The notes: generated from the sequence alone by a model not told the origin. DNA of 64,000 nucleotides from Flammeovirgaceae bacterium UBA976 (GCA_002292365.1 DBBU01000054.1:1-64000), one strand, 5' to 3'. Shown: positions 18,524 through 27,178, numbered from the stretch's first letter. Program-made: numbers and translations.

Positions 18524-19681
18524 ATGGAACAATATGATGTCATTGTCGTAGGCGTTGGATCTATGGGTTCAGCGACCCTTTGTGATTTGGCCAAAAAAGG
18601 GTTAAAGGTATTGGGATTGGAACAGTTCACCCTGGCCAATGAGTTGTCAAGTCACACAGGTCAAAGTAGGCTGATCCGATTGGCCTATTTTGAGCACCCC
18701 AATTATGTTCCCTTACTCAAGAAAGCCTATGCTGGGTGGAGACAAATTGAGTCAGATACTGGTGTTAGCTTGTTGCATCAGACGGGTATTGCCTATTATG
18801 GGAAATCCGCAGGTCCTTTAATTTCAGGTATTCAGTCTTCGGTTTCCGCGCATGACTTAAACATGACATCGATATCAACAGATCATTATGCACCTCTAAT
18901 GATCCCTAAAGGGTATAAGGGTATATTTGAAGAGGTGGCAGGATTCATTGCTCCTGAAAAAGCCATACGTATCTATGTCCAGCAAGCCTTGAAGCAGGGC
19001 GCAGTTCTTAGACAAAATGAAAGGGTTATTTCTTGGCAGCAACACCCCAATCACATCGCCGTCCAAACCGATCAAGGTAGCTACCAAACCGATAAATTAA
19101 TTTTAACTGCTGGTCCTCACATCCAATCGTTGTTACCCAGCTTCAAACCTAAGTTAACGATTACAAGGCAGTTGATTGGGTGGTTGAATCCCACTTGTTG
19201 GCAAGATTTTTTAATAGATGATTTTCCCTGTTGGGTGATTGAGGAGGAGGGAATACCGGGGATTTATTATGGCTTCCCTATCTTGCCCATTGAAGGATTT
19301 GCTGGACCGATAGGTTTAAAAATAGCCTACCATGCTCCAGGAGAAGTTATCGAGCCCCAAAAGGTAAAATGGTTTGACGGGTCGCAGGAAGCTGAACGAC
19401 TTTTGGCGGTAAGTAGACGTTATTTTCGGGATCAGAAGATGACAATGCTCAATATAAGTAGCTGTATGTATACTTATTCTTCAGATGATGATTTTATCAT
19501 AGACTACCTACCTCAAACAGATGAAAAAATTATTTTAGCAACAGGTTTTAGTGGTCATGGATTCAAATTTGTCCCCGCCATAGGCGATGTCCTCTCGAAG
19601 ATGGCCAGAGGATTAACTGGAGAGGTAGACCTAACCTTTTTATCAATAGATCGTTTTGGGGATCAAGAGTATTTAATTTAA
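18524..19681 (+). CDS. Monomeric sarcosine oxidase/N-methyltryptophan oxidase-type flavoenzyme
   Basis: A 385-residue MSOX/MTOX-family flavoprotein. It has the N-terminal FAD motif VIVVGVGSMGSATL and the family pattern SSHTGQSRLIRLAYFEHPNYV (split across about 43-63). The covalent-flavin cysteine is conserved: Cys314 in SSCMYTYSSDDDF, aligning with the known Cys315 of sarcosine oxidase. It should oxidise a secondary amine (sarcosine, N-methyl amino acid or a similar imino acid) with oxygen, giving an aldehyde and hydrogen peroxide. Near the hydroxyproline island it could act on proline-like or N-methylated substrates, but that is speculation. It ends 48 bases before the convergent regulator gene. 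Confidence 0.82.
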   Translation: MEQYDVIVVGVGSMGSATLCDLAKKGLKVLGLEQFTLANELSSHTGQSRLIRLAYFEHPNYVPLLKKAYAGWRQIESDTGVSLLHQTGIAYYGKSAGPLISGIQSSVSAHDLNMTSISTDHYAPLMIPKGYKGIFEEVAGFIAPEKAIRIYVQQALKQGAVLRQNERVISWQQHPNHIAVQTDQGSYQTDKLILTAGPHIQSLLPSFKPKLTITRQLIGWLNPTCWQDFLIDDFPCWVIEEEGIPGIYYGFPILPIEGFAGPIGLKIAYHAPGEVIEPQKVKWFDGSQEAERLLAVSRRYFRDQKMTMLNISSCMYTYSSDDDFIIDYLPQTDEKIILATGFSGHGFKFVPAIGDVLSKMARGLTGEVDLTFLSIDRFGDQEYLI

Positions 19682-19729
19682 GATCCTGAGGTCACGGCTA
19701 GATTGTGGTAGGAGGGGGTGTTACTTGAT

Positions 19730-20518
19730 TCAGGATGAGGAAGATAATTTATCAATGGCTTGTTCTAACTTGAGCATGCGATCTTCGAGATAGGTAGGAG
19801 GATTGGTTTTTTCGCTAAAGACGCCGATGACTTGCCATATTTGCAGGATATTTTCGATGAGTACTTCTTGCAAAGGATAACTTGGATCATCCGATTTTAA
19901 TTGAAGGTGCTTTTGGTTTACTGAATCCAATCTTTTGGTGAATATACCGGATGGCGTAACTAAGCTGACGACCTGGCCCAACACTTTTTGTAAATCTATT
20001 TGACGAACCAATTGGCTAATGAGTACATCACCGTGATGGAGTCCTTGTTGTTGAAATACCATCTCACTGCCCACCATTTCAAAGCAGATTAAGTAAGATG
20101 AAGCGGTCACAGGTATTCCTATTTTGGGTTGTCGTTCTATGAAATCATTGTTTTGGTGATGAATAACATAGTCTAAAAATCGATCTTGACCGATCAATGG
20201 GGCTGCGGTTGTGGCAGATGTATCAAGGTCCAGATTATGGGCTTTATCTAGCTTCTTCTTTATAGATTCAAGGCTGAATATTTCGCTGATAGATAATTCT
20301 CGTGTCAATAAAATATCTATAGAAAGTTTAAAATATTTTGCGATTTGAATCAGTGTTTCAATTTTTGGTTCAGATCTCCCTTCTTCATAGGCGCCAATAC
20401 TGGGCCGAGATAAATGAAATAAACGCGCGAATTCAGCCTGGCTTATTTTTTTTACCTGACGGATTTTCTTGATGTTTCTACCTATAAAAGATAGATTTTT
20501 GCTAAAATTTTTAGCCAT
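19730..20518 (-). CDS. XRE-family regulator with S24/LexA-like C-terminal domain lacking the catalytic serine
   Basis: The 262-residue protein has a helix-turn-helix (about 13-68, ISQAEFARLFHLSRPSIGAYEEGRSEP region), a linker, and a C-terminal LexA/S24-like sensor fold (about 150-245). In active S24 proteins the nucleophile lies in GDSM; here the aligned stretch is MVGSEMVF, while the TKRL lysine region is kept. Autoproteolysis is therefore doubtful and the domain may instead sense a ligand. This design is common in Bacteroidota. It is divergent from the PspA/polyamine operon (148 bases between starts) and is the natural candidate to regulate it. A tandem operator-like repeat lies 10-29 bases before its start. 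Confidence 0.75.
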   Translation of the reverse strand: MAKNFSKNLSFIGRNIKKIRQVKKISQAEFARLFHLSRPSIGAYEEGRSEPKIETLIQIAKYFKLSIDILLTRELSISEIFSLESIKKKLDKAHNLDLDTSATTAAPLIGQDRFLDYVIHHQNNDFIERQPKIGIPVTASSYLICFEMVGSEMVFQQQGLHHGDVLISQLVRQIDLQKVLGQVVSLVTPSGIFTKRLDSVNQKHLQLKSDDPSYPLQEVLIENILQIWQVIGVFSEKTNPPTYLEDRMLKLEQAIDKLSSSS

Positions 20519-20527
20519 GATACAATT

Positions 20528-20547
20528 TTTATCATAATTTATCGTAA
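20528..20547 (-). promoter_or_regulatory. Tandem 10-bp repeat, candidate operator of the XRE regulator
   Basis: Two adjoining copies, TTTATCATAA (20528-20537) and TTTATCGTAA (20538-20547), differ at one base and lie on the same face of the helix. Each contains a TTA-N3-TAA dyad. They sit 10-29 bases upstream of the regulator start and within the divergent promoter region, which fits autorepression. There is no experimental support. Confidence 0.45.
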
Positions 20548-20666
20548 ATGTAATAAATTTTGACCATCTTCGTAGTCCAAATATATGTTACGGATCAAAA
20601 AAATAGAATTTTGACTTGAGATATAGTTGGATTAGATAGATATTTAATGAAAAATATAACGAATAG

Positions 20667-21062
20667 ATGAATGCATATTTTGATAAAGTAAGAGATTATT
20701 TGTTGGAGCTTGATTTTTCAATTATTTCACAAGATGCTGAAGAAGGTATTCTGGTGGTTGAAAAAGAAGATGAGGGCATGAAAAATGTCGTATTAATTGT
20801 CTCAGATCCCATCGTAATTGTGGAGCAATTTTTATTTGAGCTCACAGATGAGTCATTAGAAGTCTACAAAAGGCTATTGGTTAAAAATAGGGACATTATT
20901 CATGGTGCTTTTGCCATCGATGAATCAGGGAAAAAAGTTTTTTTTCGTAATACCCATGAATGTGAAAATTTAGATTTGAATGAGATAGAGGCAACGTTGA
21001 ATGCATTGGCTTTATTACTCAGTGAGTATACCAATGAAATAATTGAATTTAGTAAAAAATAA
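20667..21062 (+). CDS. YjfI/YbjN-like small protein of the PspA locus
   Basis: A 131-residue acidic soluble protein, beginning MNAYFDKVRDYLLELDFSII, of alternating strands and helices. Its size, its position directly before a PspA gene (14 bases) and its content of short charged strands resemble YjfI/DUF2170 and YbjN-type chaperone-like proteins that accompany PspA in other bacteria. I cannot confirm the family without a profile search. A role as cytosolic partner of PspA is inferred from position. It is the first gene of the plus-strand operon, and no strong -33/-7 promoter is visible before it. Confidence 0.6.
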   Translation: MNAYFDKVRDYLLELDFSIISQDAEEGILVVEKEDEGMKNVVLIVSDPIVIVEQFLFELTDESLEVYKRLLVKNRDIIHGAFAIDESGKKVFFRNTHECENLDLNEIEATLNALALLLSEYTNEIIEFSKK

Positions 21063-21076
21063 AAATAGAATAAATC

Positions 21077-21784
21077 ATGAATGTTTTTAAAAGACTTTTT
21101 AAGGTAGGAGAGGCCGAGGCACACTCGGCATTGGATCAGTTAGAAAATCCCATTAAGATGACCGAACAGGGCATTAGGGATTTGAAAAAAGATTTAGATG
21201 GGAGCCTTAAGGCCATGGCTGAGGTGAAAGCGATGGCTATCAGATCCAAAAATGATTTTCAGACTAATAAAAACAAAGCACAGGACTATGAAAACAAGGC
21301 TATTCAATTGTTGAAGAAAGTAGAAGCAGGCGAACTAGATGCCTCTGATGGAGATCGATTGGCTGGAGAGGCTTTGGCAAAGAAGGAAGAGTTTTCTCAA
21401 GCCATGCAAAGATCTAAGGAAGAGATGACCCGATTCGAGGGTAACGTAGCTCAACTAGACGGAAAGATCAAAAAATTAAGGTCCGATGTCAGTACTTTTG
21501 AAAATGAATTGAGGACTTTGAAAGCGCGTGTAAAAGTAAGTGAAGCGACTTCAAAGGTAAATAAGCAAATGGCAAATATTGATACCAATAGCACCGTAGC
21601 AATGCTTGAGCGAATGAAAGATAAAGTGGCTCAGCAGGAGGCATTAGCAGATGCTTATGGTGAGATTGCAGGTGAAAGTAAATCTCTAGATAATGAGATT
21701 GATGCAGCTTTGGGGGATAGTTCCAATGTTAAGGCATCGGATGATTTGGCCGCAATGAAAGCCAAGTTGGGTCTTAAAAAATAA
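21077..21784 (+). CDS. PspA/IM30 (YjfJ-like) membrane-remodelling protein
   Basis: A 235-residue, almost entirely helical protein. The start MNVFKRLFKVGEAEAHSALD with the LENPIKMTEQGIRDLKKDL signature is diagnostic of the PspA/IM30 family (first 45 residues), and long coiled-coil helices follow to about 210. The family assembles ESCRT-III-like polymers on stressed inner membranes. The version next to DUF350 and YjfI-like genes corresponds to E. coli YjfJ rather than the classical PspA. It lies between the YjfI-like gene and a 47-residue membrane-protein gene, and the whole set runs the same way. Family assignment is firm; the stimulus here is unknown. Confidence 0.92.
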   Translation: MNVFKRLFKVGEAEAHSALDQLENPIKMTEQGIRDLKKDLDGSLKAMAEVKAMAIRSKNDFQTNKNKAQDYENKAIQLLKKVEAGELDASDGDRLAGEALAKKEEFSQAMQRSKEEMTRFEGNVAQLDGKIKKLRSDVSTFENELRTLKARVKVSEATSKVNKQMANIDTNSTVAMLERMKDKVAQQEALADAYGEIAGESKSLDNEIDAALGDSSNVKASDDLAAMKAKLGLKK

Positions 21785-21813
21785 TAAAGAAGTAAAAATA
21801 TAATTTTTTTTAA

Positions 21814-21957
21814 ATGGATATTTTTAAGGCGATATTAATCATTATCGCCGCTTTTTTTGTCTTTGGTTTTGTTTTTTCTATTCTATTTAAGGTGGGATTG
21901 ATTTTATTGTTGTTGTTATTGTTGATGTATGTTTTTAAAAAGGTATTTTTAGAATAA
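21814..21957 (+). CDS. 47-residue two-helix membrane protein between PspA and YjfK-like genes
   Basis: ATG at 21814 opens a 47-codon frame ending in TAA at 21955-21957, whose last A is the first base of the next gene's ATG (TAATG coupling). The product starts MDIFKAILIIIAAFF, has two hydrophobic segments (about 5-24 and 27-40, a run of leucines) separated by a lysine, and ends in a basic tail (FKKVFLE). The frame, the junction and the membrane-hairpin pattern support a real gene. It could recruit PspA to the membrane or form a small toxin-like or regulatory membrane peptide. I know of no named family. Confidence 0.7.
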   Translation: MDIFKAILIIIAAFFVFGFVFSILFKVGLILLLLLLLMYVFKKVFLE

Positions 21958-22496
21958 TGTTTGATTTTTTCAAGAAAAAGAAGGCGCCCGCTTATGATGT
22001 GACCAATCTGTCACTCAAAGATCTCAATGTTGGATTTATCTTTGATTATGACATGAAGTCATGGGCAGTTAAGGAAGTATATAAATACGATTGGGGCAAT
22101 AATAATTTTACCAGTGAGTATAAAGTAGATAGCGGTGATGAAGTAGCATTTTTGCATATTGCGGATGAAGGTGAACTCGAGATATCATTGAGCAAATCGA
22201 TTCGGCTGAGTAAAATTGATGAGGCGATAGCGGATGAAATTAAAAAGAATGAAACCCCCCCTAGGAAAATACATTTCAATGAAGAATTATATTTTTTGGA
22301 GGAAGATGCCGCGGGCTATTTTCGGGATTTGAGCAAGGAGACCGAAGACTGGGAAGCGTTAATTTCTTGGGAATACTTGAATGATGAAGCCACCAATGTA
22401 CTTTCTATTACCCAATGGGACATAAGAAATATTGAGGCTTCTGCGGGTTTAATTTTAAAGGAGTATCAATTTTCCAACATTATACCTAGTGAATAA
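21957..22496 (+). CDS. YjfK/DUF4178-like protein of the PspA locus
   Basis: A 179-residue soluble protein. It starts MFDFFKKKKAP and contains a beta-rich core (WAVKEVYKYDWGNNNFTSEY, about 36-55) and the EVAFLHIADEGELEISLSK stretch. The pattern of an aromatic strand, then EYK, then an acidic strand resembles DUF4178/DUF2491 (YjfK) proteins found beside PspA/YjfJ. Exact family membership needs a profile search. It starts on the last base of the 47-residue gene and is separated by 24 bases, which include a promoter-like box, from the lipoprotein gene. A cytosolic accessory role to PspA is inferred from context only. Confidence 0.6.
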   Translation: MFDFFKKKKAPAYDVTNLSLKDLNVGFIFDYDMKSWAVKEVYKYDWGNNNFTSEYKVDSGDEVAFLHIADEGELEISLSKSIRLSKIDEAIADEIKKNETPPRKIHFNEELYFLEEDAAGYFRDLSKETEDWEALISWEYLNDEATNVLSITQWDIRNIEASAGLILKEYQFSNIIPSE

Positions 22497-22508
22497 TTTA
22501 TTTGTGAA

Positions 22509-22516
22509 TAAATTTG
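22509..22516 (+). promoter_or_regulatory. -7 box TAAATTTG four bases before the lipoprotein ATG
   Basis: TAAATTTG matches the Bacteroidota -7 consensus TAnnTTTG and is followed by four bases and the ATG at 22521. It would give an internal, essentially leaderless start for the lipoprotein/DUF350/spermidine synthase part of the operon. No clear -33 TTG is seen. Confidence 0.45.
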
Positions 22517-22520
22517 TATT

Positions 22521-23249
22521 ATGAGAATTGTGCGCCCTGTAATCCTTATAATTTTTTCTTCTCTGGCTTCGACCCTGCTCATCAGTTGCGGAGGAGGATT
22601 TCAAAAAAGTCCTTTGGATGAGATCATCCGAAATATTCCCCGTGACGAAATGTTCACCATCATATTGAATGATATGAACGCAGAAGGTAATTTTTCAAAA
22701 AGTTATTACCACAAATATCAAATCATTAGAGACAATCAAGTAGATAACGCCAGAGAGGTTGTTTCTGATTGGCATGAGGTAGGAGAGAAAGAATTTACTA
22801 ATTATATTAATGACATGGGTATGGAGATTGCTTCTCGAGACAGTACGGGAAAACTGACCAAGACGGTAGCGCCTCCAGGGTACAACAACTATGTAGGTAA
22901 TCAGAAATATGGGAGATGGGAAAGTCGAGGTGGATCCAGCTTTTGGGCCTTTTATGGTCAATATGCCTTTATGTCTAGCATGTTAAGAATGGGTAGTTAT
23001 CCCGTCAGCAGAGGCTATTATAGCGATTGGAGAGGCAATTATGCGGGAACCAATCGCAGATATTATGGTCCAAGTAGCGGTGGAAGATCTTATTACGGGA
23101 CCAATAGTGCTTACAATAATAGTAGAAATAGCCGGTCTACATGGGGCTCAAAAAGTACTTCTTTCAAAAATAATGTAACAAGTCGAACTTCAAGATCAAG
23201 TGGTAGCTTCGGAAGCTCTCGGTCTTCAGGGGGTGGTTACGGCAAATAA
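22521..23249 (+). CDS. Ser/Gly/Arg-rich lipoprotein (YjfM-like position)
   Basis: A 242-residue lipoprotein with signal sequence and lipobox LLISC (Cys about residue 23). The central part (30-130) is mixed. The last 80 residues are low complexity, rich in Ser, Gly, Tyr, Asn and Arg, ending in repeated SSRSSGG-type runs and GGGYGK. In the E. coli yjfIJKLMC set the corresponding place holds YjfM, which also has a Gly/Ser-rich tail; here I can only claim similar position and composition. It probably sits in the periplasm or outer membrane. It has its own promoter-like box, and the DUF350 gene starts 25 bases downstream. Confidence 0.65.
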   Translation: MRIVRPVILIIFSSLASTLLISCGGGFQKSPLDEIIRNIPRDEMFTIILNDMNAEGNFSKSYYHKYQIIRDNQVDNAREVVSDWHEVGEKEFTNYINDMGMEIASRDSTGKLTKTVAPPGYNNYVGNQKYGRWESRGGSSFWAFYGQYAFMSSMLRMGSYPVSRGYYSDWRGNYAGTNRRYYGPSSGGRSYYGTNSAYNNSRNSRSTWGSKSTSFKNNVTSRTSRSSGSFGSSRSSGGGYGK

Positions 23250-23274
23250 TTTCATTCTCAAAAGCGCGGAAAAT

Positions 23275-24138
23275 ATGCTCACTATATTGGACGGATTACT
23301 CACAACCCTCACTTACATTGCCGTTAGTTTTTTGCTTTTTTTCATTGGGAAAATGGCCTATCAACTTTTTCATCCGAGAGTAAAAGTGGCTTATGAATTG
23401 GTCGAAAATGATAATTTGGCTTTTGCTTTTGCTCACGTGGGTTATTTCATAGGCCTATTACTAGCTATTGGGAGTGTCATGCTCGGTGAGTCCGAAGGGC
23501 TGGTAAATGATCTGAGGGGTATCGGAATTTATGGATTTCTATCCATTGTTTTATTGAACCTTTCTTTGATCATTAATGACAAAATTATTCTATCAAATTT
23601 TGATTTGAAAAAAGAGATTTTTGATGATAAAAATGTAGGAACGGGTATTGTAGAAGGGGCAAATGCGGTTGCGACGGGCTTGGTCGTTATGGGAGCCATC
23701 ACAGGAGAAGGGTATGGTGAGTCGGGTCCAATAGTTAATGTTTTGGTCTATTGGATATTGGGTCAAGTCATTCTTTTTATAACTTCGAAAATATACAATT
23801 TGATGACCTCCTACGATGTTCACGATCATATAGAAAGAGGAAATATTGCCGTTGCGGTGGGTTATTCTGGAGCCATTATAGCGATCGGTAATCTCATAAA
23901 TAATGCGTTGGCACATGATTTTGACAGTTGGATGATTACCATTCAAGATGTAGGTTTTAATGTCATTGTAGGGTTTGCTTTTTTGCCTATTGCTCGATTT
24001 TTGACTGACAAGATTTTATTGCCAGGTCAAAAGCTTACCGACGAAATTGTAAATCAAGAAGATCCCAACGTAGGAGCAGCGATTGTAGAAGCCTTTGCCT
24101 ATGTTGGTGGTTCAATGCTGATTGTTTGGGCATTATAG
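23275..24138 (+). CDS. DUF350 (YjfL-like) integral membrane protein, duplicated domain
   Basis: A multi-helix membrane protein of about 287 residues with two DUF350-type units. The repeated motif is visible as GTGIVEGANAVATGLVV and, near the C terminus, GAAIVEAFAYVGGSMLIV. An AFAHVGYFIGLLLAIGS segment precedes the first unit. DUF350 proteins occur with PspA-like YjfJ and polyamine/glutathionylspermidine genes; their activity is unknown. The ATG at 23275 fits the first membrane helix, whereas an upstream in-frame start at 23200 would lie inside the lipoprotein coding region and add a non-hydrophobic tail. The end overlaps the spermidine synthase start. Confidence 0.82.
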   Translation: MLTILDGLLTTLTYIAVSFLLFFIGKMAYQLFHPRVKVAYELVENDNLAFAFAHVGYFIGLLLAIGSVMLGESEGLVNDLRGIGIYGFLSIVLLNLSLIINDKIILSNFDLKKEIFDDKNVGTGIVEGANAVATGLVVMGAITGEGYGESGPIVNVLVYWILGQVILFITSKIYNLMTSYDVHDHIERGNIAVAVGYSGAIIAIGNLINNALAHDFDSWMITIQDVGFNVIVGFAFLPIARFLTDKILLPGQKLTDEIVNQEDPNVGAAIVEAFAYVGGSMLIVWAL

Positions 24139-25679
24139 AATCCTTGAAAAAAACTTCAACTTTGCTGAAAGTAGCCCTTTTCGCTACGGGATTGGCGGGG
24201 ATCGTTTCAGAGTATACCATTTCTACCCTAGCTACTTATTTTCTTGGAGACTCTGTTTTTCAATGGACCATAATTGTTTCTATGATGCTTTTTTCGATGG
24301 GCTTGGGCAGTCGATTATCCAAGAAATTCGAAGAGAAACTACTTGAAAAATTCATTGCCATAGAGTTTCTACTTTCGATCATCGCCTCAAATGTTACCGT
24401 CATCGTGTATGTTTGCTTTGCCTTTTATGGCAATACTACTTTTGTCATTTATTTTTTGAGTGTGCTCATCGGGCTCTTGATCGGTATGGAAATACCCATT
24501 GTCATTCGATTAAATGAAAAATTTGAAAAATTGAAAGCCAATATTTCTTCTGCCTTGGAAAATGATTATTACGGAAGTTTGGTGGGAGGTATTTTCTTTG
24601 CTTTTGTTGGATTGCCTATTTTAGGATTGGTCTATACCCCATTGATCTTGGGGAGTATTAATTTCATGGTGGCCTTGTTATTGTTGTGGGCCACTTGGGA
24701 AGATCTTCAAAAAAAGCAAAAAACAAGATTTCTTACTTATATCGCAGGTGTTCTAATCATACTGAGTACATCTGCCCTTCTTTCTAAAGATGTGGTGAAT
24801 TGGGGCGATCGCATCCGCTATCGTGACTTGGTGGTTTATAGTGAGCAGTCCCGTTATCAAAAGATTGTCATGACCTATTCAAAAGGTGATCATTGGTTGT
24901 TTCTTAATGGAAATCAACAATTAAGCACCCTTGATGAAGCCCTATATCATGAACCTCTAGTTCATGCACCCATGATTCTGTCAAAAGAGGCTCGATCCGT
25001 ATTGGTACTTGGAGGAGGAGATGGAGTAGCGGTACGGGAGTTACTCAAATACCCTGAATTATCACAAATAATTTTGGTAGATTTAGATCCTGCGGTCACC
25101 TTTATGGCTCAAAACCATCCCATTATGTTGGGCATCAATGAAAATTCTTTGAATGATGATCGGGTCACGGTAATCAATCAAGATGGTTTTCAATTTTTAG
25201 CAGAAACTCAGGTACGATTTGATGTAATAATTGCTGATTTTCCAGATCCTAGAACGGTAGATCTTGGACGTCTATATTCTCGTGAATTTTACGGCCTAGT
25301 ACATCAAGTATTGAATGAAAGAGGGATGATGATTACACAAGCGGGCAGTCCCTATTATGCGCGTCAAGCTTTTGATTGCATTGATCTTACCATACAATCG
25401 GCAGGATTTAATACCTTAAAATTACATAATCAAGTCCTATCCTTAGGTGAATGGGGTTGGATAATGGGCTCTAAAAAGAAACGAGATCTGAAAAATGAAT
25501 TACAATCGGCCTCTTTAGGATCATTACCTACGCAGTGGTTGACTGATGCTGCATTGACAAGAATCTCTTCGTTTGGCGCAGAAGTATTTGAAGCAAATTA
25601 CTCATCAATCGCCATCAATAGACTGCACGATCCAGTGCTTTACCATTATTACCTCAATGGGCGATGGGATTTGTATTAA
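24126..25679 (+). CDS. Membrane-anchored spermidine synthase-like aminopropyltransferase
   Basis: A protein of about 517 residues. The N-terminal 220 residues contain about seven transmembrane helices. The C-terminal part is a SpeE-type Rossmann domain: YHEPLVHAP, the decarboxy-SAM-binding VLVLGGGDGVAVRELL (about 297-312), VDLDPAV, and IADFPDP in place of the substrate-site motif. These multi-helix SpeE fusions accompany DUF350/PspA loci. The reaction is presumably aminopropyl transfer from decarboxy-SAM, supplied by the SpeD encoded nearby. It most likely starts at TTG 24126 or 24144, overlapping DUF350. It is convergent with the amine oxidase gene, and their stop codons overlap by 4 bases. 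Confidence 0.85.
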   Translation: MGIIESLKKTSTLLKVALFATGLAGIVSEYTISTLATYFLGDSVFQWTIIVSMMLFSMGLGSRLSKKFEEKLLEKFIAIEFLLSIIASNVTVIVYVCFAFYGNTTFVIYFLSVLIGLLIGMEIPIVIRLNEKFEKLKANISSALENDYYGSLVGGIFFAFVGLPILGLVYTPLILGSINFMVALLLLWATWEDLQKKQKTRFLTYIAGVLIILSTSALLSKDVVNWGDRIRYRDLVVYSEQSRYQKIVMTYSKGDHWLFLNGNQQLSTLDEALYHEPLVHAPMILSKEARSVLVLGGGDGVAVRELLKYPELSQIILVDLDPAVTFMAQNHPIMLGINENSLNDDRVTVINQDGFQFLAETQVRFDVIIADFPDPRTVDLGRLYSREFYGLVHQVLNERGMMITQAGSPYYARQAFDCIDLTIQSAGFNTLKLHNQVLSLGEWGWIMGSKKKRDLKNELQSASLGSLPTQWLTDAALTRISSFGAEVFEANYSSIAINRLHDPVLYHYYLNGRWDLY

Positions 25680-27178
25680 AGTGATTGAGCAGCCATAATA
25701 CCCGAATCAATGGCCTCAAAGAGTAGGGGTAGTCGGCCCGTATCCGCTCCGGCAAATTTAAAATTTCCTATTTCTGGATAAGCGTTGAATAAATAATGAG
25801 GAGTGGGTACGGACATGGCGTGTCCCATGACATGAATAAAGGCAGCCTCTGGGCGAATAGGTCCTTTAATCATATCACACATGTAGTTTAGTGTTTCATT
25901 GACGATTCGGTCCTTGTGGTCTTCTACGGTCAGTAATTGGCTCCGGTGTTCAGGTTTGAGACAATAATAGCCCGTAAGACAATGCACTCCTTTAAGGCTT
26001 CCTTGGTGTTGCACACTTGAATCAATAAACCCCAAAAAGCCAGATACACTGTCAAGATATTCATTTTGCCAAAAACCATAATTATTTGGTTTTTGCTTCG
26101 TCAAAATATTGACAACCATCCAAGGGGCGTAGACATTTTCTTTAAATGGAGAATCTATTTCTGGAGCAATGTAAGGAAGGCTGTGTTTTTGGCCAGCGTA
26201 AATGAGGGCATCCGTTTTTATTTGCAATCGTTGGTTATGGATAATGTCCAAGGCATCGACTAAATAGCCTGCGCCTTGTTTTTCAATATGATAAACCAAA
26301 TGCTGATTAAGGATCCGCTGTGAGGAGAGTTGTTTATGTATTTTATTGGCAAAATATTGATTACCTTCAGGTGCTGAAAAAAGTTCAACAAACTGTTTTT
26401 GATAAGGTCGGCAGGTATAATAATGGATTCCGGCGAGTGCTGAAACTTGTTGACTAGTTCCTCCATAATCATCCAGCATTTGGTAATCAATGAGTTTTCT
26501 AAAATAGGGATCTGTATCGATATTTTGGTCATTTAAAAAGACATCAAATGTCATGTGATCAAGATATTGAAGCTCAGTGGGAGTCAAGCGTGTAGGCATG
26601 ACCATGCGGCCTTCAAATGGGCGTAGCAGGTCCATTAATTTTCGATACGCCGGTGTTTTTGGAATCAGCGATTTTCTAAAGCTACCATCTTGAAAACATT
26701 GCTGACGACGGGTAGGTGGAATAAGGTGTTGACGATCCTTGAAAGACCAATTGTCACTCCATGCTTGATATTCAATAATCCCCAACTGTTCAAACATTTT
26801 CAAGACCTCTGCTCCATAGTAGGCAGGGTAGGCCAAATCATAATGCGCACCTCTACCTATGGCAACGCCTTGGTAATCATTAGCAGAGGAGGAGCCTCCA
26901 TATCTATCATCTAGCTCTAAGAGCAGGTAATCTTTATTATTTAGCGTATGGGCAGCTGCTATGCCTGCAAGGCCTCCACCTACGATGAGTGTTTCAGTTT
27001 GCTGCTTTTTACTGATCCCAAGATTGAGTGCATTTTTTATTAAATGTCCAGATTGCGCCAATGAAGAAACCGAAATAGGGAAGTCGTTTCCATTCAAGAA
27101 ATCTGAATGACAAGAAGTCAGCCAAAAAGGAACTGAAAGGCCTAGAGCCGTATTTTTTATGAACTCTCTCCGCTCCAA
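25676..27178 (-). CDS. Tat-exported flavin amine oxidase lipoprotein
   Basis: The 500-residue protein starts MERREFIKNTALGLSVPFWL, a twin-arginine signal, and has a lipobox-like TSC (Cys23), suggesting a folded flavoprotein anchored outside the inner membrane. An FAD motif (LIVGGGLAGIAAAHTL) is followed by LLELDDRYGGSSSAN, as in the amine oxidase/phytoene desaturase-like family. The C-terminal FAGADTGRLPLLFEAIDSGIMAA segment closes the FAD site. With two spermidine synthases and SpeD beside it, a polyamine is a plausible substrate (inference). It is the last gene of the minus-strand set, one base beyond the second spermidine-synthase gene. Covalent flavin residues are not evident. Confidence 0.82.
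   Translation of the reverse strand: MERREFIKNTALGLSVPFWLTSCHSDFLNGNDFPISVSSLAQSGHLIKNALNLGISKKQQTETLIVGGGLAGIAAAHTLNNKDYLLLELDDRYGGSSSANDYQGVAIGRGAHYDLAYPAYYGAEVLKMFEQLGIIEYQAWSDNWSFKDRQHLIPPTRRQQCFQDGSFRKSLIPKTPAYRKLMDLLRPFEGRMVMPTRLTPTELQYLDHMTFDVFLNDQNIDTDPYFRKLIDYQMLDDYGGTSQQVSALAGIHYYTCRPYQKQFVELFSAPEGNQYFANKIHKQLSSQRILNQHLVYHIEKQGAGYLVDALDIIHNQRLQIKTDALIYAGQKHSLPYIAPEIDSPFKENVYAPWMVVNILTKQKPNNYGFWQNEYLDSVSGFLGFIDSSVQHQGSLKGVHCLTGYYCLKPEHRSQLLTVEDHKDRIVNETLNYMCDMIKGPIRPEAAFIHVMGHAMSVPTPHYLFNAYPEIGNFKFAGADTGRLPLLFEAIDSGIMAAQSL

Noticed and set aside
19683..19736. ATCCTGA/TCAGGAT inverted repeat between convergent genes
   Set aside because: The loop is about 40 bases and no T-tract follows, so a terminator is not supported.
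23200..23274. Upstream extension of the DUF350 protein
   Set aside because: The extra codons lie inside the lipoprotein reading frame and are not hydrophobic; ATG at 23275 starts the first membrane helix.
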